DNA of 64,000 nt from Verrucomicrobiaceae bacterium (lineage in GTDB: Bacteria; Verrucomicrobiota; Verrucomicrobiia; Verrucomicrobiales; Akkermansiaceae). Both the position numbers and the translations under genes were made by a program. The stretch spans positions 1-64,000 of the forward strand of contig JAIXQH010000051.1 in NCBI GenBank assembly GCA_027484055.1. The letters are read 5' to 3'. A model generated the notes under the pieces. It was not told the origin of the DNA. It did no database searches and saw nothing but the letters and a program-made list of their open reading frames with translations. The first letter of the stretch is position 1, and every line of letters begins with the position of its first letter. Of this stretch, positions 20,726 through 29,521 are shown piece after piece.

Positions 20726-21168
20726 GCACACTTCGACGCATTCAGAGAGACACTTCACACGAAGAGTTTGTTAAGGAGCTAACTTCAGGCGATAAGCCAC
20801 TATTTCGAGAAATCTGGCGGCTCCTGCTATTTGCAGCTGCGATCGGTGTCCGGGATGGTGTGCGTGAACCGCTCTCCTCCATGGATTCCGGCAAAGCAAT
20901 GCCGGAGACTTACTTTAGCGCCCCCGCTTGGCGCGGCTTCCTTTACCTGATTGCAATATCTGATTCAGGTGACAGCAGCTGCTTGCATGCATCTCAGGAG
21001 AATCAGGATCGTTTGGTAACTGCGTTTGAGGAGTATGCTAATCATGGTCTAAAAGTGCTTAGGGAGCGAATTTCTTCTAGCGTAACTCCTCTCGACGATC
21101 TCGCTTCTTTCGTATTGGAAACTTCACAGGCTCAAATTCCCGCAGCGAAGATCGACGATCTAATCTGA
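20722..21168 (+). CDS. Dnd system-associated protein 4-like
   Basis: 148 residues, helical, no membrane segment. The centre (LFREIWRLLLFAAAIGVRDG, then an R-P-rich turn and an FSAPAWRGFLYLIA stretch) matches my recollection of the dnd-associated protein 4 family, which is found only in phosphorothioation loci and has no established biochemical role. It overlaps the upstream ATPase gene by four bases and lies eight bases before the HNH gene, so it is part of the same operon. Family assignment is moderate. Confidence 0.65.
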   Translation: MSTLRRIQRDTSHEEFVKELTSGDKPLFREIWRLLLFAAAIGVRDGVREPLSSMDSGKAMPETYFSAPAWRGFLYLIAISDSGDSSCLHASQENQDRLVTAFEEYANHGLKVLRERISSSVTPLDDLASFVLETSQAQIPAAKIDDLI

Positions 21169-21176
21169 ATACGGAC

Positions 21177-22034
21177 ATGGATCTGATTGAAAGAATTGAC
21201 TCGATAAATGTTTACAAAAAGGGCAATAACCGTGCCCCGCACAAACCGCTGTATTTGCTTCTTCTTCTGGGATCGCTGCAAAAAGGAAAGTCTCGGATGT
21301 TGCCCTTCACTGACATCGATCCAATTCTAGCTCGGGCACTTCGCCTTTTCGGGCAACGAACGGCGGGAGTTAGGCCCGAATACCCGTTTTGGAGACTTCA
21401 GCATGACGGGCTTAGCGAAGTAAAGCCTTCCTCGGTGGCGGCCTACGTAATCCGGCTTGGAAGCGGTGACCCAAAAAAGAGCTCCCTCATTAACTCGGGA
21501 GCGACAGGTGGATTGGCAGAGATGGACTACAAATTGCTGAAGAGCCAACCCGGACTGTTCAGCCATGTTTGCCATCGCATCCTCGACAATCACTTTCCTC
21601 TGAGTTTGCATGAAGACATACTTAATTTTTTCGGAATCGTGATCGACCGTAAAGCCGATCAGGAAAGCGACAACGCTTCCTTCAGAACAACAGTTCTGGA
21701 AGACTACGGCTACAGGTGCTCGATTTCTGGATTTGAAAGTAACCCGGAGGTGCAGCATGTTGGGATAGAAGCCACCGAGTTGATTTGGCGAAATCACGGA
21801 GGTGACGCTACAGCTTCGAATGCAATCGCAATGACCACGTTGCATCGAAAGCTCTTTCATTTCGGGCTGTTCACGATCACCGAAGACTACAAGGTAAAGC
21901 TTTCTCCTTTAATAGGCGGCTCAGACAACGTCGGACTCAAAAATGGAAGAAGTATTGAACTTCCGTCGAGGTCGTCAGCTTTCCCATCGCTCAAGGCTCT
22001 GGAATGGCATCAGCGCTGGGTCTTTCGAGGTTGA
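21177..22034 (+). CDS. Phosphorothioate-binding HNH restriction-endonuclease homologue with altered HNH motif
   Basis: 285 residues. The N-terminal half resembles a sulfur-binding domain: NNRAPHKPLYLLLLLG, then RALRLFG and YPFWRLQHDG, the pattern of enzymes that recognise phosphorothioated DNA. The C-terminal half is HNH-like (YRCSISGF, then IEATELIW, then SNAIAMTTLHRKLFHFGLF). Where the family has AAHI, supplying the first catalytic His, this protein has E201; N215 and H223 are kept. It may be nuclease-weakened or metal-altered. An enzyme that cuts PT-DNA beside genes that make PT-DNA would be self-damaging, so loss of activity makes sense. It converges on dndE with a 44-base overlap. Confidence 0.8.
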   Translation: MDLIERIDSINVYKKGNNRAPHKPLYLLLLLGSLQKGKSRMLPFTDIDPILARALRLFGQRTAGVRPEYPFWRLQHDGLSEVKPSSVAAYVIRLGSGDPKKSSLINSGATGGLAEMDYKLLKSQPGLFSHVCHRILDNHFPLSLHEDILNFFGIVIDRKADQESDNASFRTTVLEDYGYRCSISGFESNPEVQHVGIEATELIWRNHGGDATASNAIAMTTLHRKLFHFGLFTITEDYKVKLSPLIGGSDNVGLKNGRSIELPSRSSAFPSLKALEWHQRWVFRG

Positions 22035-22422
22035 GTTCGATTTTTAACCATTTTGAAACTAGCTGGTCGATAGATCGTGTGCCAGTTCCCGATGCGAGGT
22101 AACCAAGGCCGCGCCTGAGATGGGCGTGAAGAAGTGCTGAGTCATCTAGTCCGGATATCCTGCCGGCGGCGGCATTTTTCGAGTTCAGAAGTAACGCCGA
22201 ATAGAACTGAGCATTGTCCCCACCGAATACTTTCCATGTCATTTCAATGCCATCTTCGGTAGATGCTTTACCTACAGGGGGAGGTGTGGGTTCCCGAAGT
22301 GAGACGCACAAAGCCCATCGGCAAATGATATTCCAATTCTCAATCCCAGTGTTTCGCTTAATCTTGATCAGTTGATCGCGAGACTGTTTTCCAAGCCGGA
22401 TTGTTTCAGATGGCGGTTTCAT
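21991..22422 (-). CDS. dndE: DNA sulfur modification protein DndE
   Basis: 143 residues. DndE is a small helical protein that forms tetramers, binds nicked DNA and completes the modification complex. The N-terminus has the family pattern IRLGKQSRDQLIKIKRNTGI followed by WNIICRWALCVSLREPTPP. It starts inside the 3' end of dndD (17-base overlap) and its 3' end overlaps the convergent HNH gene by 44 bases. Normal length. Last gene of dndBCDE. Confidence 0.93.
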   Translation of the reverse strand: MKPPSETIRLGKQSRDQLIKIKRNTGIENWNIICRWALCVSLREPTPPPVGKASTEDGIEMTWKVFGGDNAQFYSALLLNSKNAAAGRISGLDDSALLHAHLRRGLGYLASGTGTRSIDQLVSKWLKIELNLERPSADAIPEP

Positions 22423-24397
22423 ATTGCGGGAAGTAGCCGGGTTTTACGGATGTCGATCCGAGTTTTTCGTCGTGAGCCAGGTAGTAACTGCGGGTGACAA
22501 AGGGTTGGATGGCGAGGTGGTAATCGCCGACGATTTCCTCGTCAGTGGAAAGCAGAAGCACCTGATGGGAAGAGAAGGGGAAATAGCGCTCGATCAAGTG
22601 CTTGCGGTGGGAGGAATCGAGGCGGCCAAGCGGCGTGTCAATGATGGTGGGGATGGGTCGGCCTGAGGCGCGCGCGAGTCCCCAGAGCAAGGAGGTGGCG
22701 AGCAACTGGCGCTCGCCGGCCGAAAGGCGGTCGAAGGGCAGAGGCTTGCCCACCCGGTCGAGGAGTGTCACGGCGAAGGTCTCCGGGTCAATCGTCAGGC
22801 CGGACACGAGGTCCGTTTTCCGGAGAAGGGCCTGGAAGGATTCTAGCATGAGTCCCTCGATCTTCCGAGCGTGTTTGCGGATGATGCGTGTTTTGAAGGT
22901 GGCGAGGGTGCTGCGGACCTTGGCGGAGTGCTTGAGCATGCGATGTCGGGCATCCTCGCTGAAGCGCGCCTCCACCTCCTGGGAACCGATTTTGTCCATC
23001 TGGGCTTCCGCCCGCTCGCACTGGCTGCGCAGTGCCTTCTTGCGGACCTTGAGTTCCTCAAGCTGATGCAGGGCCACCTGGTGAGCAGCTTGTTTTTCCT
23101 GCATTTTCTTCTGAGCCGCAGCAATGCGATCCTGATCCGGGACGCGTGCCAGTTCGGCTTCAAGCCGGGTGATCCGTTCGTCGAGCCGGGCGAGTTCGCT
23201 GAGAAGCTCGCCCGCCCGCTGACGCGCGGCAGGCAGCGTGTTCTCGCGCAGGTGCATGAGCTCGGTTTCAAACCCCGGCTCAGCATCGAGAATCAGTTGT
23301 TCGTCAGCTTCCTCCCGCCGCCATTTGCGATCCTTTGCCAACTCTCTTGCAACCCGCTTGATCGCGCTGGCGGACAGCGCCTCGAAGCCAAGGATTTCAA
23401 TGATCGTTTCGTCCCGTTCCTCCATGGCTTCCACCAGCAAACGGTTGTGTCGGACCCTGATTTCGTGGTGGGCCTGGCCCTGGACCTGGGCCAGTTGATC
23501 TTGAAGCAACAGTAGCGGTAGCGGGCCGGCGGCCAGTGTGCGGAGCTCGTCCAGCTTGACCTGCTTCTGTTCTTGCAGAACCTGCAGCTCGCGCTCCATT
23601 TCATCGTGACGGAGGAACAGGCTCCCACCCTCGTTTTCGAACGCCTCCTTTGCCTTTGCGACTTCGGCGGCCAGCCGCCCGGCCTCGTTGACGAGCCGGC
23701 CTTCACTTTGAAGGACCTTCCCCTCTTCCTCATGAATGTGCGCGAGTTCCTCCTGCGCCTGATTGAGACGCAGCAGGGCTTGCGAATCGAGGGTCTCGGA
23801 TTTCTTACGGCGCTCGAACACCCGGAGGTCGCTCTCCAATCGATCGACCAAGTCAAGCCCGAGGAGCGAGTGGATCGCGGTGCCGATGATCCGCGCCGCA
23901 TGCTGCCCCTCGGCGAGTTCCTTGATCTGTTCCCCGTCGAAGAAGAAGAGGTGGGCGATTCCCACCGGTAGATAGGCCTCTAGGCTTTCGTCCCAATGTT
24001 CAGTTAGCAGTTCGTCGGGTTCGCCGTTCTTGTTTACGCGGAGGACCTCCTCGATTCCCTTGTCGGTCTGCTTCCACGAGCGCTGCAACTCGAAATGAGT
24101 TACACGCCCCTCGGCCATCCGTTGGAACTGGATGGTGATGGACGCTCCCTCCTCCGGGTCCACACCACGGTGGATGCACTCGGCAAGATAGTCCCTATAC
24201 CCCAAGTTGCCCCGGTTGGAAGTCTTGGCCTTGCGGCCATAGAAGCCGAGTTGGATGGAGTCGAGGAAGGTGGTCTTGCCGCCGCCGTTCATGCCGCCGA
24301 AGAGGATGACCGGCTTGCCCGGCTCCGGGGTGAGGATGGCTTCCTGGCGGCCGGTATAGGCACCGAAATTGTCGAGGATGACGCGGTCGAGAATCAT
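22406..24397 (-). CDS. dndD: DNA sulfur modification ATPase DndD
   Basis: 663 residues. SMC-like ATPase that supplies the energy or DNA nicking step of phosphorothioation. Walker A is GGMNGGGKTT (34-43). A central coiled coil spans about residues 200-500. The ABC signature is RLSAGERQLLATSLLW and the Walker B/D-loop is TIIDTPLGRLDSSHR. FFFDGEQIKELAEG marks the Q-loop region. The start lies two bases after the dndC stop, and the 3' end overlaps dndE. This is the canonical DndD of the island; three more SMC-type ATPases lie at 13677, 18623 and 28748. Confidence 0.95.
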   Translation of the reverse strand: MILDRVILDNFGAYTGRQEAILTPEPGKPVILFGGMNGGGKTTFLDSIQLGFYGRKAKTSNRGNLGYRDYLAECIHRGVDPEEGASITIQFQRMAEGRVTHFELQRSWKQTDKGIEEVLRVNKNGEPDELLTEHWDESLEAYLPVGIAHLFFFDGEQIKELAEGQHAARIIGTAIHSLLGLDLVDRLESDLRVFERRKKSETLDSQALLRLNQAQEELAHIHEEEGKVLQSEGRLVNEAGRLAAEVAKAKEAFENEGGSLFLRHDEMERELQVLQEQKQVKLDELRTLAAGPLPLLLLQDQLAQVQGQAHHEIRVRHNRLLVEAMEERDETIIEILGFEALSASAIKRVARELAKDRKWRREEADEQLILDAEPGFETELMHLRENTLPAARQRAGELLSELARLDERITRLEAELARVPDQDRIAAAQKKMQEKQAAHQVALHQLEELKVRKKALRSQCERAEAQMDKIGSQEVEARFSEDARHRMLKHSAKVRSTLATFKTRIIRKHARKIEGLMLESFQALLRKTDLVSGLTIDPETFAVTLLDRVGKPLPFDRLSAGERQLLATSLLWGLARASGRPIPTIIDTPLGRLDSSHRKHLIERYFPFSSHQVLLLSTDEEIVGDYHLAIQPFVTRSYYLAHDEKLGSTSVKPGYFPQYETAI

Positions 24398-24399
24398 GG

Positions 24400-26223
24400 T
24401 TAGATCGTGAGTTGGCTGGGATCGGAAGAATCGGAGGAGACACCGGTGGCGCTCTTCTTCGAGCTTGGGTTTTTCTGGGATGCCATCTGCCGTGCCCGCT
24501 GGAGAGCATCCTCCTCATTGTCGTAGAAGGAGCGCTTGAGAGTCTTTTCAATCTGATCGAACACGCCGGAGCGGCGGGCGCTGTTGCGCTGCTGAATGGT
24601 CATGCCAAGAAGATCGCGGGTCAGTTGGTAGTGGAGCGAGTCGGTTCCGCAAATTTCCGTCAGCTCCCGCATCTCATCCTGCCCGAGCACCAAGTTGTCG
24701 TCGAGCTGGCGGCCTGGGTAGGGCTCGCCGACGACATCCTGATAGATGACCGGCAGCCGGTCTTCCAGCTCGCGCTTGTCCACCACCCAGATGCGGCGGA
24801 TCTCTTCCAGCTCTGGGAAGGTAATGAGTTCGATGTTCTTCACGTCATCCGGCCCCAGCCTGCGGACCGCCATCTGTGCCGTAAGCAGGGCACGGAGCCA
24901 GCATTCCCTCGCTTCCTGCACGTAAGGTCCGCGGATCTCGCGCCAGTCATCTGCGGAGACGGAGAGGTCCGGAATCATGTCGTGTTTTCCGTTGGTCTTG
25001 GTCCCTGCCTTTGTCATGGGCATGTTGATCTGGACATTTCCGGTATTGAGCCGTCGAAAATCACGGAGGTAGCGCTCCCAATCGCGATCCCGGACGAGAT
25101 CATCAATGGTGCGCCCGGAGACCCGGGTTAAGAACTTGCCCAAGGCTTCACCGACGGGGGACTGGAAGGCTTCACGCTTGGTATGAACCTCCCGGGTCTC
25201 GCCGGTGATCCGGTCTTTCGCGAAACTGTCTTCGCGGAAATCGATGAGGTTCCGGAGTTCTAGCAAGGGCTGCATCCACTCCATCTCGGCGTCGTTCTGC
25301 ACCATGGCAGTCATGGATTTGTCCTTCTCGACGAGGGTGCAGACCCAGCAGCCGAAACGGGAGTCACCGCAGCTCGGGGTGCTGTCATCCACGACGAGCG
25401 GGCACTCTCCGTCCGCCGAGGCTCCGGCATACATGCCGAGCAGGTCGCGGTTGTTGTAACCCCACGGGTTCTTGCGCTGCATCAGGTAGAACCATACATC
25501 ATCGTTAGTCCATGCCTCAACTGGGGTGTAAATCAAGCAACCCGCGAGAGTGGCGCTTGGACTCAATCGGTCACGGACGCGATACTGTGCGTTGCGCTTC
25601 ATTACCTTCGCCCTTGCATTACTTTCCGACTTTCGTGCGCCTAGCAGCAGAATTGCTTCGCCATTCTTCGTCACGACATCGGTAATGAAACCATTCGAGG
25701 GTCGGATCTTCAGCCGTTCGGTGCACCAGCGGAACTTGTGGCGGGGTGCGGGATAGCCCTTGCCGAGGAGGTTGACCCAAAATGAATCCTCAACGGCCGG
25801 GGTGAGGCGATGGGGTTTGAAAGGCAGGCCTTTGGCTTCGGCCGCCTTGCGCATGACCTCCAGCGAATTGGCGACCCAAGCCGAGACGATCGGGTTTTCC
25901 ACCAAGGTGTCCGTCGAGATGACGTGGATGGGCTTCCTATATTGTTCTGCGGGCAGTTTCTCGATGGCGCTCCAGATGAGTTGTAGGACTGCCGTCGAAT
26001 CCTTGCCTCCGGAATAGCCGATAATCCATGGCACATTGTCGAGGGCATAGAGCTCCTGAACCTCCTGCTCCAGATGGTCGATGACGCGCTCAAAGCCGTG
26101 GGACTTGAAGGCGGAGGCTTCCGCATAATTCGGCTCGGCTTTGACAGGAGCCTCAGTGACCGGAGCGGCTGGCGTGTCGTGAGATGGCGCTGTTTTCTTG
26201 GCAGCGGATTTATTGGCAGGCAT
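24400..26223 (-). CDS. dndC: DNA sulfur modification protein DndC (PAPS reductase-like)
   Basis: 607 residues. An iron-sulfur ATP pyrophosphatase thought to activate the DNA backbone or carry sulfur from DndA. The PP-loop SGGKDST is at residues 71-77. A Cys cluster CGDSRFGCWVC with an upstream Cys in DGECPLVV fits the [4Fe-4S] site. Residues 1-35 are a Lys/Ala/Pro-rich tail not needed for the fold, and the C-terminus is another low-complexity Ser/Lys stretch. The gene is longer than the ~500 residues of many DndC proteins. It lies 50 bases downstream of dndB and 2 bases before dndD. Confidence 0.95.
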   Translation of the reverse strand: MPANKSAAKKTAPSHDTPAAPVTEAPVKAEPNYAEASAFKSHGFERVIDHLEQEVQELYALDNVPWIIGYSGGKDSTAVLQLIWSAIEKLPAEQYRKPIHVISTDTLVENPIVSAWVANSLEVMRKAAEAKGLPFKPHRLTPAVEDSFWVNLLGKGYPAPRHKFRWCTERLKIRPSNGFITDVVTKNGEAILLLGARKSESNARAKVMKRNAQYRVRDRLSPSATLAGCLIYTPVEAWTNDDVWFYLMQRKNPWGYNNRDLLGMYAGASADGECPLVVDDSTPSCGDSRFGCWVCTLVEKDKSMTAMVQNDAEMEWMQPLLELRNLIDFREDSFAKDRITGETREVHTKREAFQSPVGEALGKFLTRVSGRTIDDLVRDRDWERYLRDFRRLNTGNVQINMPMTKAGTKTNGKHDMIPDLSVSADDWREIRGPYVQEARECWLRALLTAQMAVRRLGPDDVKNIELITFPELEEIRRIWVVDKRELEDRLPVIYQDVVGEPYPGRQLDDNLVLGQDEMRELTEICGTDSLHYQLTRDLLGMTIQQRNSARRSGVFDQIEKTLKRSFYDNEEDALQRARQMASQKNPSSKKSATGVSSDSSDPSQLTI

Positions 26224-26273
26224 GAAGTGGATGAGTGGAAAATTGGGGTGCTGAGCGGAGAAGACCAGATCGA

Positions 26274-27359
26274 TCAGGCTTTGTCTTTCTTGAGATGGGC
26301 TTTTTCCACCTTTTCTTCCTCAGGGGCGAGCGCGAGACCGAGGGCCTTTTTGATGACGTTGGTGGTGAGGATCACGTTGGTGGTGACCTTTGAAACCTTG
26401 CCGCCGATCATCGCGCGGCCTTCCCAGACCTTGGCGTTGGCGCGGGACCAGTTGATTTTTCCGAGGCCGGCGAGTTTGAATTTCCAGTCGTCGGGGTGAT
26501 TTTTCAACAAGGCGTTGCCGGCCTTGCCGATGGCTTGAAGTGCGATGCCATGGGAATGGATGAAGCCTTCGCGGACTTCGCTGGCGGGCATGCGGCCGTC
26601 CTTGACCTGCTCCCATGCGGGAAAGTGGGTGGCGACTTCTTCCCAAAACTCGCGGGCGAATTTGGCGTCATCGTTGAGATTGCCGGTGGCAAGTCCTTCG
26701 ACAAGGTCGGCGCAGGCATTGTAGAACGCGGACAGGGTGAAGAGCTTGCGTGAGCGGGGAGCCAGTGAGCACTTCTCCATGTCTACGACTTCCTTGTAGA
26801 AGCGGGACTTGAGGATGACGAGCTTGGCGAGCTTCGCCTTGTCGTTGCGGTGGTCGTAAAGCAGGCCGATCGAACGACTGGGGCGGATCGCGTGCCGGTT
26901 TAGGTCGGCGAACATCTGCTGGCAGCGTTCCAAGCCAATATCGAGGAAGAAGACCACGGCAATGGTTTCGTGGGCGAGTTCAGGGCGTTGCTCGATCGCG
27001 GCCTTGATTGCCTCGCGACGGTGCTGTCCGTCATTGATGATGAACTTGGCGTCCATGGGCACCTTGAGGATGCCAAGTTTGTCCTGATCGCCCAGGGACT
27101 GGAATTCGACCATGGAGTCGATGGATACCGTGAGCGCGGAGAAAACGTAGTCGTTCGGGTTGTCGAGAACGTAGCCAGCCATTTCCGGGATGCGGCCTTT
27201 GTTGAGGATGCGCTGGGCGCGCAGCTCCGGCGGGAGTTCGTCCTCATTGAAGATGGAAATCTGGCGCATCATGCGAAGACTCCACATGGCGACATAGTAT
27301 TCGCGCCGTGCTTGAAGACCCCGGATCACGGGGAAGCTGAGAGTGGGTTCGGTGTCCAT
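26274..27359 (-). CDS. dndB: DNA sulfur modification regulator DndB (DGQHR protein)
   Basis: 361 residues. The hallmark NDGQHRREAI is at residues 109-118, with a PSRSIGLLYDHRN segment downstream. In Streptomyces and Salmonella DndB represses dnd transcription and limits modification density by binding the dnd promoter. It is the first gene of the minus-strand dndBCDE operon and faces dndA across 200 bases. Those bases contain repeated GTTTnnnAAA elements, a plausible DndB target. Confidence 0.94.
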   Translation of the reverse strand: MDTEPTLSFPVIRGLQARREYYVAMWSLRMMRQISIFNEDELPPELRAQRILNKGRIPEMAGYVLDNPNDYVFSALTVSIDSMVEFQSLGDQDKLGILKVPMDAKFIINDGQHRREAIKAAIEQRPELAHETIAVVFFLDIGLERCQQMFADLNRHAIRPSRSIGLLYDHRNDKAKLAKLVILKSRFYKEVVDMEKCSLAPRSRKLFTLSAFYNACADLVEGLATGNLNDDAKFAREFWEEVATHFPAWEQVKDGRMPASEVREGFIHSHGIALQAIGKAGNALLKNHPDDWKFKLAGLGKINWSRANAKVWEGRAMIGGKVSKVTTNVILTTNVIKKALGLALAPEEEKVEKAHLKKDKA

Positions 27360-27495
27360 GGTGGGGGATGGGAATGGATTCAGGAGAGATTGTGGAAGGT
27401 GTTAATCAGCGGCAGATAAGGGGATTCTTTTTGGCGTTGCATGGCAAATCGCTTTGGGATTTCCTTTGTGGCGGACTGTTTTGCTTCGGACGTTT

Positions 27496-27528
27496 GTTTG
27501 TTAAAAATGAACACACTGTTTAGCAAAC
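27496..27528. promoter_or_regulatory. dndB-dndA divergent control region with paired GTTT-N3-AAA dyads
   Basis: The 200 bases between the divergent dndB and dndA starts hold a palindrome GTTTAGCAAAC (27518-27528) and a related imperfect element GTTTGTTAAAA (27496-27506), 22 bases apart, close to two helical turns. A longer imperfect dyad (TTAAAAATG with CATTTTTAG) spans the same region. AT content is clearly higher than in flanking genes. The likely binder is DndB; this is inference from position. Confidence 0.45.
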
Positions 27529-27559
27529 ACATTTTTAGAAATTTTCCAGCATCCAAGAA

Positions 27560-28693
27560 ATGTCGCCAGTTTACCTCGATTGTAACGCCACTACGCCGCT
27601 CGATCCCGCGGTCCGGGACGTGCTGTTTCATTTCCTCACTGAGGAGTATGGCAACGAAGGAAGCCGAACTCACGAATACGGCTCACGGGCCAAGCAGGCT
27701 GTGCAGAAAGCCCGCGACCAGGTGGCGGCGGTCGTCAGAGCCAAGCGCGACGAAGTGATTTTCACCAGTGGTGCAACGGAGTCTAACAATCTGGCGATCC
27801 TCGGACTAGCCGCCCATGGTATCGACACTGGAAATCGTCATTTGATTAGCACCCGGATCGAGCACAAAGCCGTCATCGAACCGTTGGAAGCGCTGGAGAA
27901 ACAAGGCTTCGAAGTAACCTGGCTGGCATCGGACGAGCAAGGCCGGGTGCGGGTGGAGGAGCTGGAAAAGGCACTGAGGCCCGACACGTTGTTGGTTTCG
28001 ATCATGGCGGCAAACAACGAGACAGGCGTCCGCCAGCCATTGGAGAAAATCTGCGGAATTATGGACGGCCACGAAGCCTATCTCCACACGGATGCGGCAC
28101 AGGCTTTTGGCAAGGACATCGAACCATTGCGCAACACTCGCATTGATCTGATTTCGGTGAGCGGTCACAAGATCTACGCGCCAAAAGGTGTCGGAGCCTT
28201 AGTGATCCGACGGAGGGGATATGAACGGATACCGCTCAAACCGCTTGTTCATGGCGGCGGTCAGGAACGCGGACTTCGCCCGGGAACCCTGCCGGTTGCT
28301 TTGGTCGCCGCTCTCGGCATGGCGGCGGAAATCGCGGTGAAAGAAAACGAGAAGCGAGTGAAGCACTGCCGGAAACTGAAGGAGGCCGCGCTGAAAGCCT
28401 TTGCCCCGCTATCGCCTCGCATCCACGGGCGGCAGGAAGAGACGATGGATCATGTGCTGAATCTCGCATTCCCCGGCATCGATTCCGAGGCTTTGATCGT
28501 GGCACTCAAGGATCTGGTGGCAATCTCCAACGGATCGGCCTGCACCAGCAGTAGCTACACACCAAGCCACGTGATCAAAGCGATGGGCTTTAGCGATGAT
28601 GAAGCGAACGAGGCGATCCGGCTGAGCTGGTGCCATCTAACGCCGGAGGTGGATTGGATCGATTTGGCGGAGAGGATCAAATACCTACGTTAG
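27560..28693 (+). CDS. dndA: Cysteine desulfurase DndA
   Basis: 377 residues, IscS/NifS-type PLP enzyme that extracts sulfur from cysteine for DNA phosphorothioation. The PLP lysine is K204 in SVSGHKIYAPKG, the PLP-stacking histidine and Asp lie in EHKAVIEP and HTDAAQAFGK, and the catalytic cysteine is C328 in SNGSACTSSS. It is adjacent to and divergent from dndBCDE, so the role is dnd-specific and not general Fe-S assembly; no iscU or isc genes are nearby. Chromosomal iscS can replace it in some organisms, but here a dedicated copy is kept. Confidence 0.93.
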   Translation: MSPVYLDCNATTPLDPAVRDVLFHFLTEEYGNEGSRTHEYGSRAKQAVQKARDQVAAVVRAKRDEVIFTSGATESNNLAILGLAAHGIDTGNRHLISTRIEHKAVIEPLEALEKQGFEVTWLASDEQGRVRVEELEKALRPDTLLVSIMAANNETGVRQPLEKICGIMDGHEAYLHTDAAQAFGKDIEPLRNTRIDLISVSGHKIYAPKGVGALVIRRRGYERIPLKPLVHGGGQERGLRPGTLPVALVAALGMAAEIAVKENEKRVKHCRKLKEAALKAFAPLSPRIHGRQEETMDHVLNLAFPGIDSEALIVALKDLVAISNGSACTSSSYTPSHVIKAMGFSDDEANEAIRLSWCHLTPEVDWIDLAERIKYLR

Positions 28694-28747
28694 GTGTTAG
28701 GAGTAGGTATGGATTGGAAAATTTTCCACCATTTCTGCTTCTTCGTA

Positions 28748-29494
28748 TCACTCGCGAACAGAGTTTAGATCGATGTCAGCTGACACGCCCAATGTATCTG
28801 CAACATTACTCTGCATCAACAAGATGACTTGACCCTCAAGTTTCAAAATTGCGCGGAAGCACGAATACATGAGAGATCTGTCGAGTATCCCGCCGAACCC
28901 ATCCCAAACAAGTGGCAACTGGAATCCATAGGGGAGGACTTCCCTGAGCGCGCATATCAGGGCAATGAACATCACCAACCTCTCTCCAGCGGCTCGAAAA
29001 GCCCAGTTCAATTTGTCTCCTGTTTCTGTGTGGACAATATCGATTCGGCTATCGTCCGAATAGCGCACGGAAATGTCTCTCGAAGAGGTCACATTCCCAC
29101 CGAACTTCGATTGCCCGGTGATCTTCGCATCCATGATTTCTCGAAGATGATCCTCGAAATGCTCAACAAACCGAACGCGGTCCACATCGGTTTTAAGTAG
29201 GCGGCTCAACAGCCCAGATCCAAATGATTCATCCCAGGACTCGCCAGGATACGGGAGACGCGTGCTCTCATCGACAAACATGATAGGCATCAAATCAGCA
29301 AAAGGCTCCTCACGCCCAAGCGTGCGTATGATTCGTGCCAGTTCGGTATTGATGGCGGATGCGAGCGTTGTTTTCCCACTGCCGCAGTCCCCAACAACGA
29401 AGTTGATTGTCGGTTTGAAAAAGAAAATGGTCTCCGGAGCGAATGGGCCGGCACACGAAACATCAGCTGAGGGTATTTGAGGTATGTGTTTCAC
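28748..29494 (-). CDS. Compact SMC/ABC-type ATPase without coiled coil, Dnd-associated
   Basis: 248 residues. Walker A is GDCGSGKTT (35-43). The C-terminal part has a signature-like RAAGERLVMFIALICALREVL, then a Walker B strand LPLVWDGFGGILDRS and a switch-like VILLMQS. The two ATPase lobes are joined by only ~110 residues, so the coiled coil of DndD-type proteins is absent. It lies 27 bases downstream of the Dnd-associated methyltransferase on the same strand and ends convergent with dndA. I do not recognise a named family. It may be a stripped-down partner of the methyltransferase. Confidence 0.75.
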   Translation of the reverse strand: MKHIPQIPSADVSCAGPFAPETIFFFKPTINFVVGDCGSGKTTLASAINTELARIIRTLGREEPFADLMPIMFVDESTRLPYPGESWDESFGSGLLSRLLKTDVDRVRFVEHFEDHLREIMDAKITGQSKFGGNVTSSRDISVRYSDDSRIDIVHTETGDKLNWAFRAAGERLVMFIALICALREVLPYGFQLPLVWDGFGGILDRSLMYSCFRAILKLEGQVILLMQSNVADTLGVSADIDLNSVRE

Positions 29495-29521
29495 GTCAAT
29501 TGCAGTCGGTGATCCTGATCG

